The position numbers were made by a program, and so were the translations under genes. Positions 43,279 through 51,898 of a DNA stretch of 64,000 bases are shown piece by piece. The notes beneath the pieces were generated by a model, which saw nothing but the letters and a program-made list of their open reading frames with translations, ran no database searches and was not told where the DNA came from. Source of the DNA: Anaerolineaceae bacterium (GTDB lineage: Bacteria; Chloroflexota; Anaerolineae; Aggregatilineales; Phototrophicaceae); the NCBI GenBank assembly GCA_002702065.1, contig NZXX01000001.1:1798001-1862000 (forward strand), read 5' to 3'. Position 1 is the first letter of the stretch. Each line of letters starts with the position of its first letter.

Positions 43279-44226
43279 ATGGAACTTCGCCAGTTAGGGC
43301 GCACAGGCCTGCAAATCTCCAGCCTGTCGTTGGGGACTGTCGGGCTGGGATTGAATTATGGCATTGCCGCCGGTTCGACGACGGGTGCACCGCCGCCGCA
43401 ACGGTCCGAATCGGTTGCTCTGATTCATCGGGCACTGGATTCCGGCATCAACTTTCTCGATACAGCCCGCGCCTACGGGGATAGTGAAGCCGTCGTTGGC
43501 GAGGCGCTGCGCGGACGGCGTGAACAAGCGATTGTCACGACGAAAGTGAACTGCTTCGACGCGCAGGCTAAGCCATTGCGCGGGGCTGCTTTGCGCGAGC
43601 GCATTCACACGTCGATTCGTGAGAGCCTGAAGCTGCTGCAAACCGATTACGTGGATTTGCTGATGCTGCACAGCGCCCCGGTCGAGCTGCTGGATGGTGG
43701 CGAAGCGCTGGATATGCTGGCCACTGTGAAAGCTGAAGGCCTGACACGCAGTATCGGTGCCTCGACCTATGGCAGTGACGCGCCCCGACTGGCCATCGAG
43801 CAAGGTGCCGAAGCCCTTCAGGTGGCTTACAACGTGCTCGACCAGCGGATGGCCGATGAGATTTTCCCGCTGGCACAGGCACGCGGTGTAGGCATGATCG
43901 TGCGGTCGGTCTATTTGAAGGGCGTGCTTACTGATCGTGCCGAGGACTTGCCGGATCATCTCGATGCTTTGCGCCAGTTGTCGCGCCAGTATCGGCAGCT
44001 GACTGGCCAGTTTGGTATTGACCCGGCACAGGCGGCGCTGCGTTTTGTGTTGTCGAATCCTGATGTCTCGACGGCGCTTGTTGGTGTGATCAGGCAGCAT
44101 GAACTTGACGTCGCGCTCGACGCGGCGGCGGTGGGTGTGCTGCCGGATGATTTGCTGCAACCGTTGACGGCAATGCGGATTGAAGAAGAAAAGCTCCTGA
44201 ACCCTGGCTACTGGGGTATCCCATAA
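43279..44226 (+). CDS. Aldo/keto reductase
   Basis: A 315-residue NAD(P)H-dependent reductase of the AKR superfamily. The catalytic tetrad is visible: D61 and Y66 in NFLDTARAYGDSE, K89 in IVTTKVN, and H131 in LLMLHSAPVE. The TIM barrel ends with SNPDVSTALVGVIRQHELD, the usual cofactor-binding part. It could reduce an aldehyde or ketone released by the lyase or aminotransferases of the locus, or oxidise a sugar in the other direction, as in galactose dehydrogenase relatives. It lies 5 bases after the NAL-like gene with AAGG before its ATG. Confidence 0.9.
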   Translation: MELRQLGRTGLQISSLSLGTVGLGLNYGIAAGSTTGAPPPQRSESVALIHRALDSGINFLDTARAYGDSEAVVGEALRGRREQAIVTTKVNCFDAQAKPLRGAALRERIHTSIRESLKLLQTDYVDLLMLHSAPVELLDGGEALDMLATVKAEGLTRSIGASTYGSDAPRLAIEQGAEALQVAYNVLDQRMADEIFPLAQARGVGMIVRSVYLKGVLTDRAEDLPDHLDALRQLSRQYRQLTGQFGIDPAQAALRFVLSNPDVSTALVGVIRQHELDVALDAAAVGVLPDDLLQPLTAMRIEEEKLLNPGYWGIP

Positions 44227-44261
44227 CGTTCTATCCTTGAATAAGCTGTGAGGGGAATATG

Positions 44262-45752
44262 ATGCGAATCGCTGTCGGCAGTATCTGTCATGAAACCAGC
44301 ACATTTACCCCGGTTCCTGCTACATGGGATCGTTTTTACGCAAGAGGGGATGAAGTCCTCTCGACATTTACAGGGACGAATACCCCGGTTGGCGGTTTCA
44401 TTGAAGCCAGCCAAGATTTTGAACTGGTGCCCCTCTTGTGCGCCGAAGCACACCCCGCTGGGCCACTTTCCCGCGAAGATTTTGATGCAGCACTTGATGA
44501 GCTGATTCAGAGACTGCGTGATGCGCTGCCGCTGGATGGCGTGCTGCTTTACCTGCATGGCTCGATGGTTGCCGGTCTTGGTACACAGCAGATTGATGAC
44601 CCGGAAGGGCATATTCTGGAGGCGGTGCGGCAGGTGATCGGGCCGAAGGTGCCGCTGCTGGTGACTCTGGACATACACTCCAATGTGTCGCCGCAGATGG
44701 TGCGGCTGGCGGATGCGCTGGTCGTCCGCGAAACGTACCCCGAAGTGGATATGGCCGAACGAGGCCGCGAGTGTGTGGATATTCTGCGCCGGATGCTGTA
44801 CGACGGTCTGAAGCCGACGATGGCGTTTTATCCGCTGCCGTTGATCTGGGGTATGAATCAGGTGACGGCACATGTGCCCATGCGTGATGCGATTGACTAT
44901 CTGCATGACATCGAATCACGCCCCGGGGTGGTGACCGCTTCAATCAGTGTTGGCTATTTTCTGGCGGATGTGCCGGATATGGGGTCTTCCATTATTGTTG
45001 TGACCGACCAGAATCTGGAACAGGCACAGAATTACGCCGAGGAACTGGCCGCCTGGGTATGGAACCGGCGTGAAGACTGGTATTTCGAGCTGCCTTCTGC
45101 CAGAGAAGCCCTGGCGCTGGCCGAGCAAGCAGGGCAGTATCCGGTTATTCTGGCCGACATGCGCGACAACCCTGGCGGTGGGTCCCCCGGTGATAGCACC
45201 GGCATTCTTCGGACATTTCTGGAAGCGGATTTGCAGGATGCCTGTGTGCTCTACATTGTGGACCCGGAAGCGGCGCGGATTTGTCATGATGCCGGGGTTG
45301 GGGCACAGGTATCCCTGCTGGTCGGGGCGAAAGCATCCCCCTTACAAGGCGAGCCGGTGGCGATGGATGCCGAAGTGATTGCGCTGTCCGAGGCCGGCGA
45401 ATTTGACTACGATGGCCCCATGTTTGCCGGGTTGCATGGCCGTATGGGGTTATCCGCGCATATTCGTCAGGGCGGGGTACATGTGCTGCTGGTATCGGTG
45501 CGCGAGCAGCCATTTGATACCGCCTTTGCCCGCAGTATGCTGCTCGACCCACAACAGATGCAGTACATCGCTGTCAAATCAACCGCTCATTTCCGCGCCG
45601 CTTTCGAACCCTGGGCCGGTGTGATCTACGTCGTAGCAGAGCCGAGTGTCCACGACTTTGGCAACTTGCCATTTCACCGTCTGGGCCGCAAACTTTATCC
45701 CTTTGATTCAACCGCCGAGTTTAATAATCCAACAGGAGTCTTGCCCGCATGA
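44262..45752 (+). CDS. M81 family metallopeptidase (MlrC/microcystinase C-like)
   Basis: A 496-residue zinc-dependent hydrolase of the M81 family; the characterised member MlrC cleaves linear microcystin fragments. The N-terminal domain has IAVGSICHETSTF, LYLHGSMVAG and the metal motif VTLDIHSNVSPQM (Asp and His ligands), followed by ETYPEVDMAERG. The C-terminal MlrC_C part begins around ILADMRDNPGGGSPGDSTGIL, where GGG(S)PGD is the family hallmark. I prefer ATG 44262 over the ATG three bases earlier because GAGGGG is then six bases away. Its stop overlaps the dehydrogenase start (ATGA). Soluble, no signal peptide. Confidence 0.9.
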   Translation: MRIAVGSICHETSTFTPVPATWDRFYARGDEVLSTFTGTNTPVGGFIEASQDFELVPLLCAEAHPAGPLSREDFDAALDELIQRLRDALPLDGVLLYLHGSMVAGLGTQQIDDPEGHILEAVRQVIGPKVPLLVTLDIHSNVSPQMVRLADALVVRETYPEVDMAERGRECVDILRRMLYDGLKPTMAFYPLPLIWGMNQVTAHVPMRDAIDYLHDIESRPGVVTASISVGYFLADVPDMGSSIIVVTDQNLEQAQNYAEELAAWVWNRREDWYFELPSAREALALAEQAGQYPVILADMRDNPGGGSPGDSTGILRTFLEADLQDACVLYIVDPEAARICHDAGVGAQVSLLVGAKASPLQGEPVAMDAEVIALSEAGEFDYDGPMFAGLHGRMGLSAHIRQGGVHVLLVSVREQPFDTAFARSMLLDPQQMQYIAVKSTAHFRAAFEPWAGVIYVVAEPSVHDFGNLPFHRLGRKLYPFDSTAEFNNPTGVLPA

Positions 45753-46780
45753 AAATTGCCATACTGCATGGGCCGCGTGACCTGCGGATCGAAGAACAAT
45801 CACTGAATGTCAGCCAACTGGCACCGGATGAGATACACGTCAAGACGATTATCAGCGCTTTCAAGATCGGCACGGACCGCGGCAATTACGAAGGTGCGGA
45901 ACAGGTTCCGGGTGCGCCGGGTTATCCGCGCTGGGTTGGGGATAGCAACCTGGGGGAAGTCCTGGCTGTAGGCAGCGCGGTGAAGCGGGTGCAGGTGGGG
46001 GACCGGATTGTCACCCGGCAGCCGCATCAGTCCGAATATGTCATGAAAGAAAGCGGCAGTCTGGCGCGCGTGCCGGAAGGTGTCGAACCGGAAGACGCCG
46101 TTTATGCGCATCTCTATGCCCTCAGCTCGCTGTGTTACCGCAAGGCTTTTTTCCAGCCCGGTGAAAACGTGGCGGTGGTCGGTGTTGGCGTGCTGGGTTT
46201 GGGCGCGGTGGCGCTGGGACCGCTGTTTGGTGCGCGCGTGGTGGCGCTGGCGAACAGTCCGGTGCGGCTGGACATGGCGGCACAGATGGGCGCACATGCC
46301 GGTTTGCTGTCGAACGACCCGGATCTGGCATTGAAGCTCGATACCTTTACGCGCGGTGCTGGTATTGATCTGGTGATCCTGACCGCCAATCCCTGGCCTG
46401 CCTATCGCACGGCGCTGGATATTGTTCGACCAAATGGACGGGTGTCGATTGTCAGCTTGCTGGGGCGGGGCGAGGACGCACTGGATTTTAACCCGCTGTC
46501 GATGGAACGTTTTTACACCAGAGGTATTTCGCTGATTGCTGTCAGTGGCGCAGCGGGCTATCTTTATCCGAAGAACAGCGTAACAGGTGAAACCGAGGAT
46601 CGTTTCTCGGCGGACCGGGCAGCAGAGCATGTGCTTGATCTGATGGCGGATGGCAAACTGCACCCCAGCAGCCTGATTACGCATCGTTTCCATTACTCGC
46701 AAATGGTCGAGGCCTACGAAATGGCCTACCGGCGCGAAAAGTCGATGCTCGGTGTGATCTTCGAATGGCAGGATGCATAA
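45749..46780 (+). CDS. Medium-chain (zinc-type) dehydrogenase/reductase
   Basis: A 343-residue alcohol-dehydrogenase-like protein. The GroES-like N-terminal domain has GEVLAVGSAVKRVQVGDRIVTRQPHQSEY; the nucleotide-binding fold has VVGVGVLGLGAVALG at about 144-158. The usual catalytic zinc ligands (Cys-His pair near residue 40-65) and the four-cysteine structural zinc site are not present, so it may act without zinc. It resembles bacteriochlorophyllide/threonine-dehydrogenase-like MDR proteins found in amino-acid or sugar loci. Translationally coupled to the M81 gene. Substrate unknown. Confidence 0.85.
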   Translation: MKIAILHGPRDLRIEEQSLNVSQLAPDEIHVKTIISAFKIGTDRGNYEGAEQVPGAPGYPRWVGDSNLGEVLAVGSAVKRVQVGDRIVTRQPHQSEYVMKESGSLARVPEGVEPEDAVYAHLYALSSLCYRKAFFQPGENVAVVGVGVLGLGAVALGPLFGARVVALANSPVRLDMAAQMGAHAGLLSNDPDLALKLDTFTRGAGIDLVILTANPWPAYRTALDIVRPNGRVSIVSLLGRGEDALDFNPLSMERFYTRGISLIAVSGAAGYLYPKNSVTGETEDRFSADRAAEHVLDLMADGKLHPSSLITHRFHYSQMVEAYEMAYRREKSMLGVIFEWQDA

Positions 46781-46783
46781 CTC

Positions 46784-47851
46784 ATGTTGATTATTGATGC
46801 ACATCTTGATTTGTCGTGGAACGCCCTTCAGTGGAACCGCGACCTGCAATTATCGGTAAACACGATCCGCACGCTCGAAGGTGGCATGCCGGGTAAGGGG
46901 CGGGCGCAAAACACCGTCGCTTTTCCGGAAATGCGCCAGGGCCAGATTGGGCTTTCGATTGCGACTGTGCTGGCGCGGTCGACCGGGCGCACAGTGCCGC
47001 ACATTGACTACGCAACCCCCGCACAGGCTTATGGCGTGGCGCAAGGCCAGCTGGCCTACTACCGGGCGTTGGAAAGTCAGGGGGTGATCCGCATCATCAC
47101 AGATGCTGCCGCGCTGGCCGAACATGTCGCCCAATGGACAGGTGACAGCATCGCGGATGACGTGCCGCTAGGGTTCGTGATCAGCATGGAAGGGGCGGAC
47201 CCGATCCTCAAGCCGGACGATCTGGAAGCGTGGTATGAAGCCGGGTTGCGGCTGCTGGGGCCGACGCACTATGGGCCGGGCCGCTATGCTGGTGGCACCG
47301 GCACCGAACTGGGCCTGACGGATATTGGGCGCGAACTGGTGCGCGAGATGCAGCGTGTCGGCGTGCTGCTCGATCTGACACATTTGTCTGACCAGTCCTT
47401 CTGGCAAGCCCTTGAACTGTATGATGGGCCCGTGCTGGCGAGCCATCAGAATTGCCGGGCGCTGGTGCCCCATCAGCGGCAGTTCAGCGACGATCAACTG
47501 CGGGCGATTATCGAACGGGATGGTGTGATTGGGGCTGCGTTTGATGACTGGATGCTGTATCCCGGATGGTCGCCAGATACGGCGGATAACCGCCTCGTCT
47601 CGATGGATATGGTAGTTGATCATATGGACCATGTTTGCCAGCTTGCCGGGAATACGCGCCACGCCGCCATTGGTACGGACCTGGATGGTGGCTTTGGGCG
47701 TGAACAATCACCGCATGATCTGGACACCATTGCTGATTTGCAAAATCTTATTCCGCTGCTGGAAAAGCGCGGCTATTCTGCTGATGATATCGCCGCCATC
47801 TTTCATGGGAACTGGCTGCGTTTGCTCAATACAGCCTGGGGGAACAAATGA
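46784..47851 (+). CDS. Membrane dipeptidase (M19, renal dipeptidase) family
   Basis: A 355-residue metal-dependent dipeptidase on a TIM barrel. Ligand motifs: HLD in IIDAHLDLSWN (H7, D9), the bridging glutamate in VISMEGADP, histidines in LLDLTHLSDQSFW and LASHQNCRAL, and the final aspartate in IGTDLDGGFG. M19 enzymes accept dipeptides with a C-terminal D-residue, which fits the D-amino-acid theme of this operon. No signal peptide is visible, so cytoplasmic action on imported peptides is likely. It starts 3 bases after the dehydrogenase stop and overlaps the next gene by 4 bases. Confidence 0.92.
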   Translation: MLIIDAHLDLSWNALQWNRDLQLSVNTIRTLEGGMPGKGRAQNTVAFPEMRQGQIGLSIATVLARSTGRTVPHIDYATPAQAYGVAQGQLAYYRALESQGVIRIITDAAALAEHVAQWTGDSIADDVPLGFVISMEGADPILKPDDLEAWYEAGLRLLGPTHYGPGRYAGGTGTELGLTDIGRELVREMQRVGVLLDLTHLSDQSFWQALELYDGPVLASHQNCRALVPHQRQFSDDQLRAIIERDGVIGAAFDDWMLYPGWSPDTADNRLVSMDMVVDHMDHVCQLAGNTRHAAIGTDLDGGFGREQSPHDLDTIADLQNLIPLLEKRGYSADDIAAIFHGNWLRLLNTAWGNK

Positions 47852-48843
47852 TTGAATATGCATTGAATGAGGTCGAGCAAGATTTTGCTGACCGCTATGT
47901 CCGCCCCTTCCTGCCGGATCGTATCTTTGATGCCCACGCGCACTTGTTCGCCCATCGCCACTTTAATGAGGTGCCCGACACGTATGCCAGTACCCCGGCA
48001 GAGGTGGGTGTGTCTGCGTTCTATGATTACATCAAGGCGATTCACACCGGCGCAGACACCGTTGGCGGGCTGTTCTTTGGGTTGATCTTTCTGGGTGACT
48101 GGCAGGGCAATAACGCCTTTGTCGCCGAGGAAACAGCAGGGCAGCCGCTTGATCTGGGGCAGATGATCATCACGCCGGATATGGACCCGGAGCAGGTGCG
48201 CGAGGAAGTGCGGCGCGGTGGTTTTGTCGGGTTGAAATGTTATCACCTGCTGGCGAATGTGGATTACCCAACGTGGCAAGCGCCAATCGAGGCCTATTTG
48301 CCAGAGGCGCATATTCGCATTGCGCACGAAGAAAAGCTGTCGATTACCCTGCATATGGTGCGTGAACGGTCGCTGGCTGATCCGCAAAATCAGGCCACCA
48401 TCCGCCGTTATTGCGAACAATATCCTGATATGCGGCTCATACTGGCACATGCCGGGCGGGCCTTTAATCCCTGGCATACGATTGAAGGGATCAGCAGTCT
48501 GGCGGGCCTCAAGAATGTCTGGTTCGACACCTCGGCGGTCACTGAAGCGGGAGCTTTCGAAGCGATTATCGAGACGATGGGACATGATCGCCTGATGTAT
48601 GGCAGCGATTTCCCTGTCAGCCATATTCGTGGGCGCTGCGTGGCGGTTGGCGATTCGTTTCATTGGTTTTATGCGCATGACATGAACCTGAATGAAAAGC
48701 ACACACAGCTTGAACCGGTGATGATTGGCCTGGAGTCGTTACGCAGCCTGAACCTTGCGTGCCACCGCATGAAACTGAGTGACTCGCAGGTTGAGGATAT
48801 TTTCTATCACAACGCTGCCCGGCTCTATGGTTTTGAGGGATAG
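47848..48843 (+). CDS. Amidohydrolase_2 family TIM-barrel hydrolase
   Basis: A 331-residue metal-dependent hydrolase or decarboxylase. The N-terminal IFDAHAHLF holds the H-x-H pair, HMVRERSLAD and ILAHAGRAF provide further histidines, and the C-terminal LMYGSDFPVSHIRG carries the catalytic aspartate. Members hydrolyse lactones or amides or decarboxylate aromatic acids. Coupled to the dipeptidase gene by ATGA and followed by an SDR gene after 3 bases. It is one of several members of the same family in the window (53.5 and 59.6 kb). Confidence 0.85.
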   Translation: MIEYALNEVEQDFADRYVRPFLPDRIFDAHAHLFAHRHFNEVPDTYASTPAEVGVSAFYDYIKAIHTGADTVGGLFFGLIFLGDWQGNNAFVAEETAGQPLDLGQMIITPDMDPEQVREEVRRGGFVGLKCYHLLANVDYPTWQAPIEAYLPEAHIRIAHEEKLSITLHMVRERSLADPQNQATIRRYCEQYPDMRLILAHAGRAFNPWHTIEGISSLAGLKNVWFDTSAVTEAGAFEAIIETMGHDRLMYGSDFPVSHIRGRCVAVGDSFHWFYAHDMNLNEKHTQLEPVMIGLESLRSLNLACHRMKLSDSQVEDIFYHNAARLYGFEG

Positions 48844-48846
48844 CGC

Positions 48847-49623
48847 ATGAAGCGTCTGGAAGGCAAGATCGCGCTTGTTACCGGGGCTGCCCGCGGGATT
48901 GGCGCCGGGGTTGCCCGCTGCCTGGCGGCTGAGGGTGCCCATATCGCCATCAACGACGTGGGCAACCTCGAAGCGGCAGAAGCGACCGCTGACGAAATCC
49001 GCAAGTTAGGCGCGGAAGCGTTGATTTTGACCGGGGATGTTTCTGACCGGCAGGCTGTGTCTGATATGGTTGACGCGACCGTTGCCCATTTCGGCAGGCT
49101 GGATATTGCGGTTGCCAATGCAGCTATCAGCCGACGCGGGCCATTTCTGGACCTGGCGTGGGAGGATGTGCAGCGGACGCTTGAGGTCGCCCAGTTCGGC
49201 GTGTTTCACACCTGCCAGCTTGCCGCCCGGCAGATGGTCCGGCAGCCGGCACCGGAGGTCGGCGCACGGGGCAAGATTATTTTTATTGGTTCGGTCCATC
49301 AGGAACTTCCCGTTCCAGGCAGTGCCGCCTATAATATGGCAAAGGTTGCCATTAATCATCTGGCCCGGACTGTGGCTGCTGAGTTGGCCGGGCAGCGGAT
49401 TAACGTCAATGTGATCAACCCGGGGTGGATCGACACGCCCGGCGAACGTGTTTACAGTACGGAAGAACAGATACAGGCTGGTGGTGCGCGCATTCCCTGG
49501 GGACGCATCGGCACACCAGACGACATTGGTAAGGCAGCCGTGTTTCTCGCCAGTAATGATGCGGACTATATCACCGGTACATCCCTGCGAGTAGACGGTG
49601 GGTATGTCTTAAATCGACCTTGA
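48847..49623 (+). CDS. Short-chain dehydrogenase/reductase (SDR)
   Basis: A 258-residue classical SDR. Cofactor motif TGAARGIGAGVA at about residues 12-23, NAA in VANAAIS, catalytic serine in IFIGSVHQE and the Y-x-x-x-K in AAYNMAKVA; the C-terminus YITGTSLRVDGGYV is typical. These oxidise or reduce hydroxyl groups, for example beta-hydroxy acids or sugars. Operon position between an amidohydrolase and the FadR regulator. Specificity not deducible. Confidence 0.92.
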   Translation: MKRLEGKIALVTGAARGIGAGVARCLAAEGAHIAINDVGNLEAAEATADEIRKLGAEALILTGDVSDRQAVSDMVDATVAHFGRLDIAVANAAISRRGPFLDLAWEDVQRTLEVAQFGVFHTCQLAARQMVRQPAPEVGARGKIIFIGSVHQELPVPGSAAYNMAKVAINHLARTVAAELAGQRINVNVINPGWIDTPGERVYSTEEQIQAGGARIPWGRIGTPDDIGKAAVFLASNDADYITGTSLRVDGGYVLNRP

Positions 49624-49635
49624 GGTGAAATCGAG

Positions 49636-50316
49636 TTGTTAAAGCCAGTATCGCGCGATACGCTCACGCGCCAGGTAAAAGAGACGATCAAACGGTTTAT
49701 TGTTCAGGAAAATCTGGGTAACGGCGCTCGGTTGCCCAGCGAGCGTGAATTGAGTGACTCATTGAGTGTCAGCCGCAACATTGTTCGCGAAGCGCTGAGC
49801 GGCCTTGTTTCTGAAGGAATCATCGTTAAGGAAGTGGGACGCGGTAATTTTGTGGGCGATGTAGACCCGGATCAAATTACCGCCTCGCTGCCGGTAACGC
49901 TCGGTGAAAACGGCGCTTCGCCCCAGGCCCTGCGCGAGGCGCGGGTCGCTCTGGAGATCGGTTCTGTCGGGCTGATTGTTCAGCGCATTACCGATGAGGA
50001 AATTGAAAACCTGAAGGCGTTACTTGCCAGCTATGAGCAAAAACATCACGAAGGCAAAAGCACGGTCAAGGAAGACATCGACTTTCACCTTGGCCTGTTG
50101 AACGCCACCAAGAATCAGGTTATTCAGGATATGGCGCCGCTGGTGATGGAGGTCTTTCGCCAGACGCTGGTGGAAGGGCCGTCTGCCATGCGCCGGAACC
50201 CCGACCGCATCATCGCGGAGCATCGACGGATTCTGATCGCACTGGAAAACCGCGATATCGCTGAACTGCGCGAAGCCATGCAGGTGCATTTCCGGTTGCA
50301 GAATTTCCCGGTTTAA
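49636..50316 (+). CDS. GntR/FadR-family regulator (first)
   Basis: A 226-residue regulator with an N-terminal winged helix (residues 1-72; recognition helix SVSRNIVREALS, wing GIIVKEVGRGNFV) and a C-terminal all-helical FCD ligand domain (ALREARVALEIGSVGLIVQR to DIDFHLGLLNATKN; HRRILIALENRD), whose Asp/His residues bind a metal and carboxylate effector. The start is a TTG at 49636 with GAGGTGA seven bases upstream. A close paralogue lies at 52.8 kb with a nearly identical recognition helix. Both probably act on the TGGT-N11-ACCA sites; that link is inferred from location. Confidence 0.92.
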   Translation: MLKPVSRDTLTRQVKETIKRFIVQENLGNGARLPSERELSDSLSVSRNIVREALSGLVSEGIIVKEVGRGNFVGDVDPDQITASLPVTLGENGASPQALREARVALEIGSVGLIVQRITDEEIENLKALLASYEQKHHEGKSTVKEDIDFHLGLLNATKNQVIQDMAPLVMEVFRQTLVEGPSAMRRNPDRIIAEHRRILIALENRDIAELREAMQVHFRLQNFPV

Positions 50317-50364
50317 CATCGCCTGCCAACGCATTTATCCAATCGCTTGAAAAGAGAGATTCGT

Positions 50365-50820
50365 ATGTCATTTGAAGCTAAACTGAAAGAGATGGGGTAC
50401 GCCGTTGAAACGCGCGACCTGAATGCCGGCAAGCTGATGCACGCGGTGCGCACTGGCAATCTGATTTACACATCCGGGCAGGTTTCCGCCTGGGGTGATA
50501 AAGCAATCAAGGGCAAAGTGGGCGCTGACGTAACGATTGAGCAGGGCTATGAAGCGGCCCAACTGGCGACGCTGAACTGCCTCAGCGCGATCAAGACACT
50601 GGCGGGCGGCAGCCTCGACAATGTGGTGCAGATCGTCAAGGTTTTTGGCATGGTGAATGTCGCCCCCAACTTTGACCAGACCCCGGATGTCATTCATGGG
50701 TGCAGTGATATGCTGCTCGAATTGTTTGGCGAAGCCGGCAAACATGCCCGGAGTGCCATTGGCCTGACGGTGCCGGTCAATTTCGCTGTTGAGATCGAGA
50801 TGATTGCTGAAGTGAAATAG
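50365..50820 (+). CDS. RidA family (YjgF/YER057c/UK114) enamine/imine deaminase
   Basis: A 151-residue RidA-type protein. LIYTSGQVSAWGDKAIKGKVGADV (residues 29-55 region) is the family N-terminal strand-turn, and GLTVPVNFAVEIEMIAEVK is the C-terminal end. The usual catalytic arginine near residue 105 is not evident at the equivalent position, where the text reads GEAGKHARSAIG; the arginine of ARS may fill it. Such proteins hydrolyse reactive imines from PLP enzymes or amino-acid oxidases, which fits the DAO, aminotransferase and D-threonine-aldolase-like genes. ATG 50365 has GAGAG upstream. Last gene of the operon, before a terminator. Confidence 0.9.
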   Translation: MSFEAKLKEMGYAVETRDLNAGKLMHAVRTGNLIYTSGQVSAWGDKAIKGKVGADVTIEQGYEAAQLATLNCLSAIKTLAGGSLDNVVQIVKVFGMVNVAPNFDQTPDVIHGCSDMLLELFGEAGKHARSAIGLTVPVNFAVEIEMIAEVK

Positions 50821-50846
50821 CTGCTCTGTAGCTTGTTTCATTGTCT

Positions 50847-50884
50847 AGAGCTTGTGGCTTGATTGGTCACAAGCTCTTTTTGTT
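50847..50884 (+). terminator. Intrinsic terminator of the plus-strand catabolic operon
   Basis: A perfect 10-bp stem AGAGCTTGTG / CACAAGCTCT with an 11-base loop is followed by TTTTTGTTT. It lies 27 bases after the RidA stop. Confidence 0.95.
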
Positions 50885-50900
50885 TGGCTTGTTGTGCGAA

Positions 50901-50919
50901 TGGTCCAGTTGAAGTACCA
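50901..50919. promoter_or_regulatory. TGGT-N11-ACCA operator, site B
   Basis: TGGTCCAGTTGAAGTACCA lies 17 bases after the terminator and 54 bases before the HpcH aldolase start. Arms match the other sites exactly; the centre is the most divergent of the four. Confidence 0.6.
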
Positions 50920-50973
50920 TTGTACCAGATATGCAAGTCCTTTCATGATATTCCAACGGGGGAGATGCAAAGC

Positions 50974-51762
50974 ATGAGAAAAAGTAAGGTACTGGCAAAA
51001 TGGCGCAGTGGTGAATTTGCTCGTTTTTGTTCCATGGGGCATGTTTTGCCTTTTTTTGTTCGGTATGCTGCTCACTATGGCTATGATGGCATCTGGCTTG
51101 ATCTTGAGCATCGCAACATGGATGAGCGGGAAGTCCAGCATTTGCTGGCGCTGTGCCAGATGTTTGACATCGACTGCATGGTGCGCCCACCCACTTTGCA
51201 GCGAACACGCCTTTACCGCTATCTCGAAGACGGTGCTACCGGTTTGATGATCCCCTTTACGTCAACGGCTGAGATTGCGCAGCAAATCGTTGAAGCGGTC
51301 AAGTTCCCGCCCATTGGCAATCGAGGGCTCGACGGTGCCGGGCTGGATTGTCAGTATGGCATTGACTCCTGGCGACCGGGAAGCACCTACATTGAGGATG
51401 CGAACCGCGAAACATTTATAGTCGCGCAGATCGAAACACCGGAAGCTGTCGCCAATGCTGGCGAAGTGGCGGCGGTTCCGGGGATTGATGCGTTGTTTGT
51501 GGGTCCGGGGGACCTGGGGCTGCGGTTGTCGATTGATGAGGCTGCGACGATGAGCCTGGACGAAGCGGTTGAACAGGTTGCGGAAGCGGCCCGCCAGCAT
51601 GGGAAAGTATGGGCCAGAACGGCGGGGTCGATTGAGGAACTGGCGCGTTATCGCCAGATGGGGGCTTTGATGGTGCCCTGGGGCGGCGATTTTGCCCTTG
51701 CCAAAATACTCCAGACAGCAGGCCAGGAACTTGATCAACTGCTGTCCACACCGGCGAATTAA
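50974..51762 (+). CDS. HpcH/HpaI family class II aldolase
   Basis: A 262-residue metal-dependent aldolase like HpaI, GarL or RhmA, which cleave 2-keto-3-deoxy acids to pyruvate and an aldehyde. Hallmarks are YDGIWLDLEHRNMD, VRPPTLQRTRLYRYLEDGATGLMIPF (catalytic base arginine region), PPIGNRGLDG, IVAQIETPEAV with the metal glutamate, and DALFVGPGDL with the metal aspartate. ATG 50974 (MRKSKVLAKW) has GGGGGAG nine bases upstream; ATG 50965 is too close to it. Monocistronic, with its own operator (site B), and ended by an inverted repeat. Could process the keto acid made by the aminotransferases. Confidence 0.9.
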   Translation: MRKSKVLAKWRSGEFARFCSMGHVLPFFVRYAAHYGYDGIWLDLEHRNMDEREVQHLLALCQMFDIDCMVRPPTLQRTRLYRYLEDGATGLMIPFTSTAEIAQQIVEAVKFPPIGNRGLDGAGLDCQYGIDSWRPGSTYIEDANRETFIVAQIETPEAVANAGEVAAVPGIDALFVGPGDLGLRLSIDEAATMSLDEAVEQVAEAARQHGKVWARTAGSIEELARYRQMGALMVPWGGDFALAKILQTAGQELDQLLSTPAN

Positions 51763-51817
51763 AGTCGTCAAGTTCTCGGATTCTACTCACTTTGACCGGC
51801 TGATGGATTGAATTCTG

Positions 51818-51863
51818 CCTATCCAGCTCTTGCCTGATTAAGATATGTACAGAGCTGGATAGG
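51818..51863. terminator. Large inverted repeat between convergent genes
   Basis: CCTATCCAGCTCT (51818-51830) and AGAGCTGGATAGG (51851-51863) are perfect 13-bp arms around a 20-base loop, in the 136-base gap between the aldolase and the CBM9-like gene. Likely a bidirectional terminator, though no T-run follows on either side. Confidence 0.65.
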
Positions 51864-51898
51864 TTAGGTAATGACGATATCTGTTGCCTACGCAGGCA

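Noticed and set aside
43294..44304. Open frame of 336 codons on the minus strand
   Set aside because: Antisense to the aldo/keto reductase, whose full catalytic tetrad is present on the plus strand.
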